64,000 bases of DNA, from NCBI RefSeq assembly GCF_019966595.1, contig NZ_JAINFJ010000003.1, forward strand, positions 496,001-560,000, in the 5' to 3' direction. The notes under the pieces were generated by a model, which was not told the origin of the DNA, ran no database searches, and saw only the letters and a list, made by a program, of their open reading frames with translations. Source of the stretch: Oricola indica. GTDB lineage: Bacteria; Pseudomonadota; Alphaproteobacteria; Rhizobiales; Rhizobiaceae. The translations under genes and the position numbers were made by a program. Shown here piece by piece: positions 36,313 to 46,600 of this stretch (position 1 is its first letter; the number at the start of each line of letters is the position of its first letter).

Positions 36313-36819
36313 TCAGCTTGCAATTGCGTCAATGCGGTAATGCGCGTTGCCATAGACCCGCTCCTCGAGATTGTCGCCCGGTCCATCGCGGTCGACGACG
36401 ATGAAATCGCTGACCGCCTCAAGGGAAAGCAGCGGATGATGCCAGGTATTCCTGGCGTAGTTCACGCCGGTTCCGGGCGGGCACAGAAACGCAACCGGCT
36501 CGCCCGGCAACCCGTCCGCGTCCGGCGCGACAACGGCGAGAAACGGCCGTTGCGACAGGGGGAAGAACAGCTGGCTTCCCAGCGGGTGACGTTCCATCAT
36601 CGAAATCGTGATCGGCAGGGAGAATGGCTGACCGCGAAACAGGCTTACGATCGCACTTCCGCCGCCGTCGGAAACATCGATTGTCGCCAGATCGTGAAAC
36701 CGCTCCGTCGAGCCCTGATTGATCATCCGCAGTTCCGCGCCTTCGGTTTCGACAACATCGCCGAAATGAGCGAAAGCTTCCTTCGACAGCGCGCGAACGG
36801 GAAGCGGTACGATTCTCAT
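36313..36819 (-). CDS. allA: Ureidoglycolate lyase
   Basis: A 168-residue cupin-like protein. It shows SKEAFAHFGDVVETEGAE, MERHPLGSQLFFPLSQRPFL (conserved E-H-x-Q-x-F region) and GVNYARNTWHHPLL, matching the AllA family, which splits ureidoglycolate to glyoxylate and urea. ATG at 36819 overlaps the puuE stop (ATGA) and fits the family length; upstream open frame is rejected. Placement between puuE and xdhA supports the role. Confidence 0.92.
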   Translation of the reverse strand: MRIVPLPVRALSKEAFAHFGDVVETEGAELRMINQGSTERFHDLATIDVSDGGGSAIVSLFRGQPFSLPITISMMERHPLGSQLFFPLSQRPFLAVVAPDADGLPGEPVAFLCPPGTGVNYARNTWHHPLLSLEAVSDFIVVDRDGPGDNLEERVYGNAHYRIDAIAS

Positions 36820-37745
36820 GCGGTCTCCGACTTCGGGGGGTGAACGTCCTGCCAATGGCGCGCGATCTCGATACGCTTCGCCACCCAGACATCCTCGTGC
36901 GCTTTGACGTAGTCCAGAAAACGCGCAAGGGCCGCGGCCCGCCCCGGTCGGCCAACGAGACGGCAATGCAGGCCGACGGACATCATCTTCGGCGCGCCCG
37001 CGCGTCCTTCCGCCAGCAGGACATCGAAACTGTCCTTCAGATAGGCGAAGAACTGATCTCCGGAATTGAAGCCCTGCGGGGTCGCGAAGCGCATATCGTT
37101 TGCGTCGAGCGTGTAGGGCACGATCAGATGCGGTCCATTCGGTCCGTCAACGTAATAGGGCAGTTCGTCGGCATAGGAATCGGCCGAATAAACGAACCCG
37201 CCCTCCTCCATGACGATCTTCAGCGTGTTGTCGGACGGCTTGCCCTGGTAGATGCCGAGCGGTCTCTCACCGGTGATTTCCGTATGCAGCCGCACGGCCT
37301 CCAGAATGTGGGCGCGCTCGGTCTCTTCGTCGAAATCCTTGTATTCCAGCCATCGCAGGCCGTGGCTGGCGATTTCCCAGCCCGCTTCCTTCATCGCCGC
37401 CACGGCTTCCGGATTGCGGGCCATCGCGACCGTCACACCGTACACCGTGACCGGCATGTCGCGCTCCGTGAACAAGCGCCACAAACGCCAGAAGCCGGCC
37501 CGCGACCCGTACTCGTAAAGCGATTCCATGTTGAGGTTGCGCTGACCGGGCCATGCATCCGCGCCGACGATCTCGGAGAGGAGCTTCTCGGAAGCCGGGT
37601 CGCCGTCGAGAATGGTGCTTTCGGCGCCTTCCTCGTAATTGACCACGAATTGCACCGCCAGTTTCGCACCGCCGGGCCACTTGGGATCGGGTGGAGTCCG
37701 ACCGTAACCGGTCAAATCCCTCGGATAATCGTTTTTTGAATACAT
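36816..37745 (-). CDS. puuE: Allantoinase, polysaccharide-deacetylase type
   Basis: A 309-residue protein of the PuuE family: YPRDLTGYGRTPPDPKWPGG at the N-terminus, VNYEEGAEST, YGSRAGFWRLWRLF, SHGLRWLEYKDF, and SVGLHCRLVGRPGRAAAL near the C-terminus. It hydrolyses allantoin to allantoate without the metal-dependent amidohydrolase fold. First gene of the purine operon. No allantoate-processing gene other than allA is in view, so that step is encoded elsewhere. Confidence 0.94.
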   Translation of the reverse strand: MYSKNDYPRDLTGYGRTPPDPKWPGGAKLAVQFVVNYEEGAESTILDGDPASEKLLSEIVGADAWPGQRNLNMESLYEYGSRAGFWRLWRLFTERDMPVTVYGVTVAMARNPEAVAAMKEAGWEIASHGLRWLEYKDFDEETERAHILEAVRLHTEITGERPLGIYQGKPSDNTLKIVMEEGGFVYSADSYADELPYYVDGPNGPHLIVPYTLDANDMRFATPQGFNSGDQFFAYLKDSFDVLLAEGRAGAPKMMSVGLHCRLVGRPGRAAALARFLDYVKAHEDVWVAKRIEIARHWQDVHPPKSETA

Positions 37746-37788
37746 GGTCTAATTTTGAACCCGGAATTGTCTTGTTCGCAAGCGCAAA

Positions 37789-37814
37789 AAAGCCGCGGAC
37801 ACAGCCGCGGCTTT
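37789..37814 (-). terminator. Rho-independent terminator of bioY
   Basis: AAAGCCGCGG (37789-37798), 6-base loop, CCGCGGCTTT (37805-37814), followed on the minus strand by a T-run (TTTTTT). It lies 25 bases past the bioY stop and about 45 bases before the puuE start, separating the two units. Confidence 0.88.
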
Positions 37815-37838
37815 CGATTGTGTCGTAAACAGCCGTTC

Positions 37839-38429
37839 TTACTTGCGGCGGAACAGGCTCCACAGCGCCGGAACGAGTGCGGCCGCCAACGTTGCCTTGA
37901 TGATATCGGTGATGATGAACGGGCCGACGCCCCAGGCGATCATCTTTTCCGATCCGAAGAGAATGCCCATCCAGAGAGCGCCGAGGACGAGAACCACAAG
38001 CGTACCGGCCATGTTCGCCGTCCAGAGCTTAACCGGGCTGCGCGACCAGCCCCGATCCGCCGCCCAGCCGGTGATTCCGGCGGCAACGACGAAACCGACG
38101 AGGTAACCGAAGGTCGGTCCGACAAGGTTCGCGACACCGCCACCATTGGTGAACACAGGCAGGCCCGCGGCGCCTTCTGCGAGGTAGGCGATCAGCGTGG
38201 CGACGGCGAGGTTGCGGCCATAAGCGGCTGCGATGGTGAAAATGGCGAGCGTCTGCAGCGTGACGGGCGTCGGGTTCGGCCAGAGCGGCACCTTGATCTG
38301 GCCGGCGACGGCGATCAACATCGAACCGGCGATCACGAGAAACGCATACATCGCGTAGCGCGTCGCGGTTTCCGTCGGCAAGGCGCGGGAAACGAGCGAT
38401 TGGGAAGTGGTGGGAAATGCCATGTCCAT
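37839..38429 (-). CDS. bioY: Biotin transporter BioY (ECF S-component)
   Basis: A 196-residue membrane protein with six hydrophobic segments and the BioY signatures IKVPLWPNPTPVTLQTLAI and the GPTFGYLVGFVVAAGITGW stretch. It binds biotin in the inner membrane; in alphaproteobacteria it may work with BioMN or alone. No bioM/bioN gene is adjacent. Two starts, ATG at 38429 and at 38423, are possible. It ends at a clear terminator, so it is probably monocistronic. Confidence 0.93.
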   Translation of the reverse strand: MDMAFPTTSQSLVSRALPTETATRYAMYAFLVIAGSMLIAVAGQIKVPLWPNPTPVTLQTLAIFTIAAAYGRNLAVATLIAYLAEGAAGLPVFTNGGGVANLVGPTFGYLVGFVVAAGITGWAADRGWSRSPVKLWTANMAGTLVVLVLGALWMGILFGSEKMIAWGVGPFIITDIIKATLAAALVPALWSLFRRK

Positions 38430-38543
38430 AATCCTGTCTTGGAGCCCCGGACGGGAATGCGGGACCTTCCTTGCCTATATCGGCGAAGCTGGTAATCAGC
38501 AACCCGACCTTATGGCGAGACCGCAAAAAGGACCGCATTATCC

Positions 38544-39455
38544 ATGGCCGAAGACATCGAGTTCGACCGCCATTTCGAACCGGCACATGGCAAGGCCGTT
38601 CCCGTCGCGGAGAATGTCCTGCGCGTCACGGTCAATAATCCCGGTCCGTTTACCTTCGAGGGGACGAACAGCTACGTGATCGGGCGCGACACGCTCGCGG
38701 TGATCGACCCAGGCCCGGATGACGAGGCCCATTTGCAGGCCTTGCTTGCCGCGATCGACGGACGGCCGGTCAGCCATATCTTCGTCAGCCATACCCATGC
38801 CGACCACTCGCCGCTCACGCCGCGTTTGAAGGACGCCACGGGCGCGACAGTCATGGCCGAAGGCCCGCATCGGGCCGCCCGCCCCTTGCATATCGGCGAG
38901 GTAAATCCCCTCGACGCCTCCTCCGATACCGCCTTCGAACCGGACTTCCGGTTGGCCGACGGCGAAATCGTCGATACCGGCGAATGGGCCGTGGAAGCAA
39001 TCGCGACGCCGGGGCATACGGCCAATCACATGGCGTTCGCGCTCAATGGCACCGGGATATTGTTCTCCGCGGATCACGTCATGGCCTGGGCCACCTCGAT
39101 CGTCGCGCCACCCGACGGCGCGATGGCGGATTACATAGCCTCGCTCGAACGGCTCCTGCAGCGGGACGACGCGATCTATTTGCCCGGCCATGGCGGCCCG
39201 GTGACGAAACCGCGCAGCTTCGTCCGCGCGCTGAAAACGCATCGCCGGCTGCGCGAGGCCGCCATCCTCGAGCGATTGCGCAAGGGCGACCGGACGATCG
39301 CCGGGATGGTTCGCGAGATCTATCGTGACACCGATCCGCGGCTGCATCAGGCGGCCGGGCTTTCGGTTCTTGCGCATCTGGAAGACCTTGTGGCGCGCGG
39401 GGCCGTCGAAACCGACGGGCCGCCGGCCATCGAGGGCATCTACCGGCCGAACTAG
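38544..39455 (+). CDS. MBL-fold metallo-hydrolase
   Basis: A 303-residue metallo-beta-lactamase-fold enzyme: NSYVIGRDTLAVIDPGPDD, the metal motif SHTHADHS (HxHxDH), TPGHTANHMAF and SADHVMAW, with a C-terminal winged-helix-like part. This layout is that of LACTB2-type/ribonuclease-like hydrolases common in alphaproteobacteria. The physiological substrate is unknown. Divergent from bioY, with a start ATG at 38544 and GGA upstream. Its TAG overlaps the stop of the convergent DUF1499 gene. Confidence 0.85.
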   Translation: MAEDIEFDRHFEPAHGKAVPVAENVLRVTVNNPGPFTFEGTNSYVIGRDTLAVIDPGPDDEAHLQALLAAIDGRPVSHIFVSHTHADHSPLTPRLKDATGATVMAEGPHRAARPLHIGEVNPLDASSDTAFEPDFRLADGEIVDTGEWAVEAIATPGHTANHMAFALNGTGILFSADHVMAWATSIVAPPDGAMADYIASLERLLQRDDAIYLPGHGGPVTKPRSFVRALKTHRRLREAAILERLRKGDRTIAGMVREIYRDTDPRLHQAAGLSVLAHLEDLVARGAVETDGPPAIEGIYRPN

Positions 39456-40255
39456 GCTTCGACAATTCCGATGAGTTGGAAATCGAGCGCTTTCAGGTAG
39501 CGGTCGATCAGCCAGGCGTTCCAGCCGAGATCATGGGTTACGAAATCGGTGCGCGCGCGCATGTCGATGAAACTCGTGTCGCCCTCGTCGGTGAGCCTCA
39601 ACACGACCGTGCCGGGTATACCGATGACCGGAATGGAATAGGCGAACTCGAACAGAAGTTCATCATCCGCACCGATTCGCCCGCGCCGCGAGACCAGCGT
39701 CCAGCCGAGATTCCCGCCAACCGCCAGTATCGTTTCCTCGATCGCGTCCGGCGCTGCCTTGAAACGCCGGCCGGTCAAATTGGGATAGCCGTTTCTCAGT
39801 TGCGCGGCGACCTGGGCCGCCGAGCCGCCGGCAGGTGTTCGCAGTTCCTCGGACAGGAGCGGCGGATCGATCAAATCCGTCGAGACATCGCTCTGTTGCG
39901 GGCGCGCGATCCAGGCGAACAGGGCGAGCACGAAGGGTGCGAGCGTCAATGTGACGAGAAAAAGCGCCCAGATGGCCTGCTGACCGCCCCTCGTTCCCCG
40001 CGTCCAAAGGCTTCGAAACGCCACGCCGACCAGAAACAGCGCAAGCAGCGCGACGAGCGCGACACAGCCGATCAGGAGAAGGAAGTTCGGCGTATCGACG
40101 ATTTCCATGTTGTGCGCGATGAGGATCACGATCGCCAGGACCGGCGCAAAGGACGCCAGACGGAGCGACCAGCCGGCGGCATGCGAGCGTTTTCGCTCCG
40201 GCAAAGGGCGAAGTGTAACGGGTTCGTGTCTGCGTCCAGCCTTGAGCATCGCCAT
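39452..40255 (-). CDS. DUF1499 domain-containing membrane protein
   Basis: A 267-residue protein with three hydrophobic segments in the N-terminal half (VLAIVILIAHN, LLLIGCVALVALLALFLVG, LVTLTLAPFVLALFAWI). The C-terminal DUF1499 domain follows (YPNLTGRRFKAAPDAIEE, then WTLVSRRGRIGADDELLF and DMRARTDFVTHDLGWNAW). The family is common in alphaproteobacteria and has no known activity. ATG at 40255 is preferred over an open extension to 40390. Stop shared in CTAG with the MBL-fold gene. Confidence 0.78.
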   Translation of the reverse strand: MAMLKAGRRHEPVTLRPLPERKRSHAAGWSLRLASFAPVLAIVILIAHNMEIVDTPNFLLLIGCVALVALLALFLVGVAFRSLWTRGTRGGQQAIWALFLVTLTLAPFVLALFAWIARPQQSDVSTDLIDPPLLSEELRTPAGGSAAQVAAQLRNGYPNLTGRRFKAAPDAIEETILAVGGNLGWTLVSRRGRIGADDELLFEFAYSIPVIGIPGTVVLRLTDEGDTSFIDMRARTDFVTHDLGWNAWLIDRYLKALDFQLIGIVEA

Positions 40256-40407
40256 GATCAGTCGCGTTAGCGCGAAAACACGCAATGTGTAAAGCCGATC
40301 ATAAAAGTGCCCCGGTACCGCCCCGTCCCCGCCCAATTGCGGCCAAACTGGCCTTCGAGAGTCGATCGCGCTGGTGGGAATGAAAACCACAAATGGGAGA
40401 CGTGCAT

Positions 40408-40806
40408 ATGCCGTCGGCTGACATGATTGAAACGACGCTCATCGAGCAAACCGGAAACCAGATCGCAAACGGCGAAAAGGAGTTCGTCGACCTGGAATCG
40501 GTTGAACTGGAACTCGCCCTGAACCTGCAGACACTTCAGGAGTTCGGCTTCGAGGAATGTCTCAAGGAAGCCAGCGAAGCGAGCGGCTTCAAGTTCCTTT
40601 TCCAGCTTCCGGTCTTCGACCAGATACCCGGCCAGCGTATCGCCGTGATGAGCACCAAAGACGGCGACAAGCTGCTCTATGCGGTGCTCGACAACACCGG
40701 CAAGGCCATCGAGATCGTTCCACAGGATGCGATGCGCGTCGAAATCCGTGATTTCGCATCGGCATTCATGGACGTGTTCGCGCAGCTCGGAAATCTGCAG
40801 AGCTAG
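40408..40806 (+). CDS. Hypothetical protein (132 aa)
   Basis: A soluble, acidic protein beginning MPSADMIETTLIEQTGNQ, with no signal peptide or membrane segment. GGGAG eight bases before ATG at 40408 supports this start over an ATG at 40393 that has no ribosome binding site. It contains KLLYAVLDNTGKAIEIVP, suggesting a small alpha/beta fold. I do not recognise the family. It is divergent from the DUF1499 gene and convergent with ppdK. Confidence 0.65.
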   Translation: MPSADMIETTLIEQTGNQIANGEKEFVDLESVELELALNLQTLQEFGFEECLKEASEASGFKFLFQLPVFDQIPGQRIAVMSTKDGDKLLYAVLDNTGKAIEIVPQDAMRVEIRDFASAFMDVFAQLGNLQS

Positions 40807-40822
40807 GCTCTGCACGGCACGG

Positions 40823-43495
40823 TCAGGCGCGCTCGTCCGTCCCGTTGGCGAGCGTCGCCTGTGCCGCGGCCAGGCGCGCGACCGGCACGCGATAGGGCGA
40901 GCACGAAACATAGTGCAGACCCACGGTCTCGCAGAAATGGATCGAGGCGGGATCGCCGCCATGTTCGCCGCAAATTCCCAGCGTGATGTCGGGCCGCGTC
41001 CTCTGGCCGCGTTCTGCGGCCATCTGGACGAATTCGCCGACCCCTTCGACATCGATGGTTATGAACGGATCGCGATCGATCACGCCCTTGCGGAGATATT
41101 CGTTGAGGTAAAGGCCCGCGTCGTCACGCGATATTCCGAACGTCGATTGCGTCAGGTCGTTCGTGCCGAATGAGAAGAAGTCCGCACTCTCCGCGATCTT
41201 GTCGGCCCGAATGGCCGCGCGCGGCAATTCGATCATCGTGCCGACGAGATACTGGATTTCGGTGCCCCACTTCTCCATGACCGCCTTCGCGATCACGTCG
41301 ATGCGGTCCTTGATGAATTTCAGTTCGCGCTCATAGGCGACGAGAGGCACCATGATCTCCGGGACGACCTTCTTGCCCGTCTTTTCGCCGGCCTTCATCA
41401 CAGCTTCGAAAATCGCGCGGGCCTGCATCTCGATGACTTCCGGATAGCAAATCGCCAGCCGCACGCCGCGATTGCCGAGCATCGGATTGATCTCGTGCAA
41501 TTCCTCCGCCCTCTGGCGGATCCGCTCCACGTCGATACCCATAGCCTCGGCGGCATGCTCCATTTCCCGGCCCGGACGCGGCAGGAATTCGTGCAGCGGC
41601 GGGTCGAAAAGGCGGATCGTCACCGGCATGCCGCGCATGATCTCGAAGAGCTCGAGAAAATCGGCTTCCTGCATCGCCTGCATGTCGGCGAGCGCTCCGT
41701 CTCGCGCCGCGCCGCCATCGGCCAGAATGAACTCGCGCACCGCGCGCAATTTCTCATCGTCGTTGAACATGCGCTCGGTGCGGCACAATCCGAGTCCTTC
41801 GGCACCGAACTCCCGCGCGGTCAGTGCGTCTTCCGGCGTCTCGGCATTGGCGCGCACCTTCATGCGGCGGATGCCGTCCGCCCATTCCATCAATTTCCCG
41901 AAGTCGCCGGACAGTTCGGGCTGCACCATCGGCAATGCGCCGAGAAGCACCTCCCCCTTCGTGCCGTCGATCGTGATCACCTCGCCGGCGTGCAGGGTAC
42001 GGCCGCCGGCGAGCATGGTCCCCTTCTCGGCATTGATCCGGACCGCGCCGGCGCCGGAGATACAGGGCTTTCCCATACCGCGCGCGACCACGGCCGCATG
42101 GCTCGTCGTGCCGCCATGGATGGTCAGGATGCCCTCGGAGGCATGCATGCCATGGATATCCTCGGGACTCGTTTCCGGCCGGACGAGAATCGTCTTTCGG
42201 CCGGCGCCATGGGCTTCCACCGCTTCTTCGGACGTGAAGACGATTTCCCCGGTCGCCGCGCCCGGCGAAGCCGGCAGGCCACGCCCGATGACGATGCGCT
42301 CCACGTCGGGGCTGATGGCCGGGTGGAGCAATTGTTCAAGCGAGGCGGGGTCGATGCGCCGTAACGCCTCGGTCTTGGAGATCAGCCCCTTTTCCGCCAT
42401 CGATACGGCGATGCGGATCGCTGCCCGCGCGGAGCGCTTGCCGTCGCGGGTTTGCAACAGCCACAGCTTACCCGCCTCGATCGTGAACTCGATATCCTGC
42501 ATCTCGCGATAGTGGTTCTCGAGCCTCTTGGCGACGTCCTTCAATTCCTGGAAAGTCACCGGCATGGCGTCTTCCATGGAAACCGCATCGCCGCTCGAAG
42601 CCTGCGCCTTGCTCAAAGGGTGCGGGGTACGCAGCCCTGCGACGATGTCCTCGCCCTGGGCGTTGGGAAGGAATTCGCCGTAGAGACAGTCCTCGCCGCT
42701 CGCCGGATCGCGCGTGAATACGACGCCGGTCGCGGATCCCTCTCCCCGATTGCCGAACACCATCGACTGGACGGTCACCGCCGTACCCCAGCCCTCGGGA
42801 ATGTTGTGCAATGCCCGGAAGGTCAATGCCCGCGGATTCATCCAGCTCTTGAGGACGGCGCGAATGGCGCCCCAGAGCTGTTCCGTCGCGTCCTGGGGAA
42901 ACTCTTCGTCGAGCTCGTCGATAACAGCCGCCTTGTAGCCGTCGATCACCGTGCGCCAGTGGTCTGCGGTCAGTTCGCCGTCACGGGTCGCGCCGCTCTC
43001 CTGCTTGACGCTGTCTATGATGTCCTCGAACACGGAATGATCCAGGCCGAGCACGACGCCGGCATACATCTGGATGAATCGTCGGTAGCTGTCATAGGCG
43101 AATGTCGCGTCACCGCTCGCCTTGGCCAGGGCTTCGACCGACTTGTCGTTGAGACCGAGATTGAGCACCGTGTCGAGCATACCCGGCATGGATTCGCGCG
43201 ATCCGGAGCGCACCGACACGAGGAGCGGTTTCCCTGCCCCGCCGAATTCCCTGCCGGTTTGGCGCTCGAGGGTTTCCAGCGCCTGGGTAACCTCGCGTTC
43301 GAGGCCATCAGGCAATGCATTCGCGTTCGCATAGAAATGCCGGCAAACGTCCGTGGCAACAGTAAAACCGGGCGGTACGGGCAGGCCCAGCCGCGCCATT
43401 TCCGCAAGGTTAGCACCCTTGCCGCCGAGCTTGTCTCGGTCGCGCGCGCTACCCTCGGCCTTTCCTCCTCCGAAGCTATACACCCAATTCGTCAT
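40823..43495 (-). CDS. ppdK: Pyruvate, phosphate dikinase
   Basis: An 890-residue enzyme of usual length. The N-terminal ATP-grasp domain begins WVYSFGGGKAEGS, and LGGKGANLAEMARLGLPVPP follows. The central phosphohistidine domain carries GGTTSHAAVVARGMGKPC with the catalytic His. The C-terminal PEP-binding barrel has ICGEHGGDPASIHF, with catalytic residues in CGEHGG. It interconverts pyruvate + ATP + Pi and PEP + AMP + PPi, allowing gluconeogenesis. The promoter should be in 43496-43679. Confidence 0.97.
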   Translation of the reverse strand: MTNWVYSFGGGKAEGSARDRDKLGGKGANLAEMARLGLPVPPGFTVATDVCRHFYANANALPDGLEREVTQALETLERQTGREFGGAGKPLLVSVRSGSRESMPGMLDTVLNLGLNDKSVEALAKASGDATFAYDSYRRFIQMYAGVVLGLDHSVFEDIIDSVKQESGATRDGELTADHWRTVIDGYKAAVIDELDEEFPQDATEQLWGAIRAVLKSWMNPRALTFRALHNIPEGWGTAVTVQSMVFGNRGEGSATGVVFTRDPASGEDCLYGEFLPNAQGEDIVAGLRTPHPLSKAQASSGDAVSMEDAMPVTFQELKDVAKRLENHYREMQDIEFTIEAGKLWLLQTRDGKRSARAAIRIAVSMAEKGLISKTEALRRIDPASLEQLLHPAISPDVERIVIGRGLPASPGAATGEIVFTSEEAVEAHGAGRKTILVRPETSPEDIHGMHASEGILTIHGGTTSHAAVVARGMGKPCISGAGAVRINAEKGTMLAGGRTLHAGEVITIDGTKGEVLLGALPMVQPELSGDFGKLMEWADGIRRMKVRANAETPEDALTAREFGAEGLGLCRTERMFNDDEKLRAVREFILADGGAARDGALADMQAMQEADFLELFEIMRGMPVTIRLFDPPLHEFLPRPGREMEHAAEAMGIDVERIRQRAEELHEINPMLGNRGVRLAICYPEVIEMQARAIFEAVMKAGEKTGKKVVPEIMVPLVAYERELKFIKDRIDVIAKAVMEKWGTEIQYLVGTMIELPRAAIRADKIAESADFFSFGTNDLTQSTFGISRDDAGLYLNEYLRKGVIDRDPFITIDVEGVGEFVQMAAERGQRTRPDITLGICGEHGGDPASIHFCETVGLHYVSCSPYRVPVARLAAAQATLANGTDERA

Positions 43496-43679
43496 TGGTT
43501 CTGGTCGGTCCTCTCCCGTCCGGTCATTGGCGGCCTCCTCCTTGCCGCGTCAACAGGAACTGATGCATAGCGCAAACACATGGCGCAATGCGAGGTCTTT
43601 TTTGCAGTGCAGCAAATTCGGCCACAATCGCGGTAAATGCGGTTGGAACTCACGGTCTGGGCCAAACTCGGAGAATTCC

Positions 43680-46600
43680 CTAGACCGCCTCGCGCAATTC
43701 CTCGGCCTGCTGGAGATCGACCGAGACCAGCTGAGATACGCCCTGCTCCGCCATCGTGACTCCGAACAGGCGATCCATGCGCGCCATGGTGATCGGGTTG
43801 TGGGTGATGATAACGAACCGGGTGTCGGTATCCTTGGCCATCTGGTCCATCAGGTTGCAGAAACGCTCGACATTGTGGTCGTCGAGGGGAGCATCGACCT
43901 CGTCGAGGACGCAGATTGGGGCCGGATTGGTCAGGAAGACGGCGAAGATCAGCGCCATCGCGGTCAGAGCCTGCTCGCCGCCGGACAGCAGCGTCATGGT
44001 CTGTGGTTTCTTGCCTGGCGGCCGCGCGACGATTTCCAGACCGGCTTCCAGCGGATCCTCGCTTTCGATCAGTTGCAAGTCGGCCGTTCCGCCACCGAAG
44101 AGATGCGTGAAAAGCCGCTTGAAATGGTCGTTGACCACGTCGAAGGCTTCGAGCAACCGCTCGCGGCCCTCCCGGTTCAGGCTTGCAATCGCCGAGCGCA
44201 ATTCACGGATTGCGTCGATCACGTCATCACGTTCGCGGACCAGCGATTCCAGCCGCTCGATCAGTTCTGTCTGCTCTTCCTCGGCGCGAAGGTTCACCGC
44301 CCCGAGGCGCTCGCGCTCTATCTTCAACCGGTCGAGGCGCCGTTCGGTGGCGTCCATGTCCGGCATGGCGTCGTCCGACGACAAACCGCTCAGTTTCAGG
44401 GCTTCGTGCGGCGCGCAGTTCAGCGCCTCGTGAATACGCCCCTCGACCTCCTTGCGGCGCTCCATGGCGGCCGTCAGGCGTTCTTCGGCGCGGGCGCGTT
44501 CCTCGCGGGCGCCGGAGAGCGCCGTGATCGCGTCGGTCGCGGCCTTGTCGGACTCCCGCACCGCCGTTTCCGCCAGAGCCAGCTTGTCTCCGGCTTCCTT
44601 GCGAGCCTGTTCCGCCGCCTCGATTTCGCGAACCAGTTGGCGGCGGCGCGCCGGCATCTCGTCCGGCGTCTCATCGAGCGAAGCCAGTTCGGTCGCCGTT
44701 TCCTGGCGGCGCTTCGCGAGAACGCCGATCTGCCCGTCCGCATTCGCGGCGCGGGTGATCCAGTTTTCGCGTTCGCTCTTGATGGCAGCGAGACGCCGCT
44801 GACGCGCTTCGCGCTCACGGGCCAGAGATTGGTGGTTGGCGCGCGCTTCGGTCAAAGCCGCGCGCTCCGTCGTGACGATCGTGCCCTGCTTCTCGACGCC
44901 GACATCGAGGGCAGAGAGATCCGGCTCGCCGGCCAACGCGGTCTCGGCTTCAGCGAGAACGCCCGCCGTCTCTTCTATGTCGGATTTTGCCCGCTGGAGG
45001 CTTTCATCGAGCACTGCCTTGCGTTTGGACAATTCGCCTGTTGCGCGTTCGGCGGCGGCGAGCGCCTCGCGGGCTTCGCGCGCGCCGCCCTGTGCGGCGC
45101 GAAGTGCTTCACGGGCCTGCCGTTCGGTTTCGATGGCGGCGCGTGTCGCTTCCTTGCGTTCCGCGGCGTCGGCCTCGCAAGCACGCAGCGATTTGGTCGC
45201 TTCCACGATCTCCGCATCGAGTTCGGCAAGACGGTTCTTCTGCGCAAGGCGCTGGGCTGCCGGTGTCGGTGCATCGGCGCGTGCGGTGTATCCGTCCCAG
45301 CGCCACAGGGCACCGTCCTTCGTCACAAGCCGCTGCCCGGTTTTCAGCTCAGCCTGCAGCAGGCCGCCCTTGTCGACGCTCTCGACCACGCCGATCTGGC
45401 TCAGGGCGCGTTTCAGAGCGTCCGGCGCCTTGACGAAATCGGCAAGCGCCACTGCTTCCGTCGGCAGGGCCGGATCGTCGGCGAGCGGGTCGACCGCAGC
45501 CCAGTAGGCGGGCGCGTTGGAGTCGAGAGGCAGATCGAGATCGTCGCCAAGCGCCGCGCCCAGCGCAGCCTCGTAGCCCTTCTCGACCCTTATCTTTTCG
45601 ACGACGGCGGGGAACAGGTCGCCGGCACCGGTATTGAGCATCTTCGCCAGTGTCTGCGCTTCGGTTTCGAGGCGGTTAAGCGCCGCCTTGGCTTCCTGCA
45701 AGGCTGGCTGGCGCGCATTTTCGGCCTCGCGCGCGGCTCCGACACTCTGCTCCGCCTCCGCAGCGACCCGCTCGGCCTGGATCGCGGCGTCTTCCGCGGC
45801 TTCCAGCAGAACGCGCTTTTCGGCGGGATCGGCAAGTGTCTTGATGCGATTGTCGATCTCCGACAATTCGGACATCAGTCGGTTCTGCTGCGACACCAGG
45901 CGGTCGTTGCGTTCGCGTGTCTCGCGAATTCGACGTTCAAGCTGCGTTCGCAGCGCGCCGACCTCGGCACGTTCGCCGGTCAGGCGCGCCAGTTCCGCCT
46001 CACTGCGGGCCAGTGCCGCTTCGGCCGCCTCGAACAGCTGTTTCAATTCGGTTTCGCGATCGCCAGTCGCCGCTTCCTCGGCGCTCAGCTCAGCTTCTTC
46101 CGCGTTGAGACGGGCGATGGCGGAGGCGTTTTCCTCCTTCATCGTTTCCTCGCGTTCGATGTCCCCCGAAAGCTGGGTCAGCCGGTTTTGCAGTTCGGTG
46201 CGCCGCGCTTCCTGGCGTCGAGCATCCTCGTCGAGCTGATTGAGGGCAATCGTCAGGCGCTGCAACGCGGCGGCGGCGGCCGCTTCATTGTCACGCAGTT
46301 CGGGCAGTTTCTTCTGCGCGATGGCCTGAACCTTCGCGGCTTCCATCTGCAGTTGCGAACGCTCACCCACCAGCGAGGTCGCCCTGGACAGGGTCGACTG
46401 CGCGTCGCCCTCCTGCTGCTTGGCAAGGGTCCATTTCAGGTGAAGAAGCGTCGCCTCGGCTTCGCGAATATCGCGCGACAGGGCCTTGAAGCGATTGGCC
46501 TGGCGAGCCTGCCGCTTCAAGCTCTCGATCTGGCTTTCCAGTTCGGAAACGACATCTTCAAGGCGTTCGAGATTGGTCTCCGCGCCGCGCAACCGCAATT

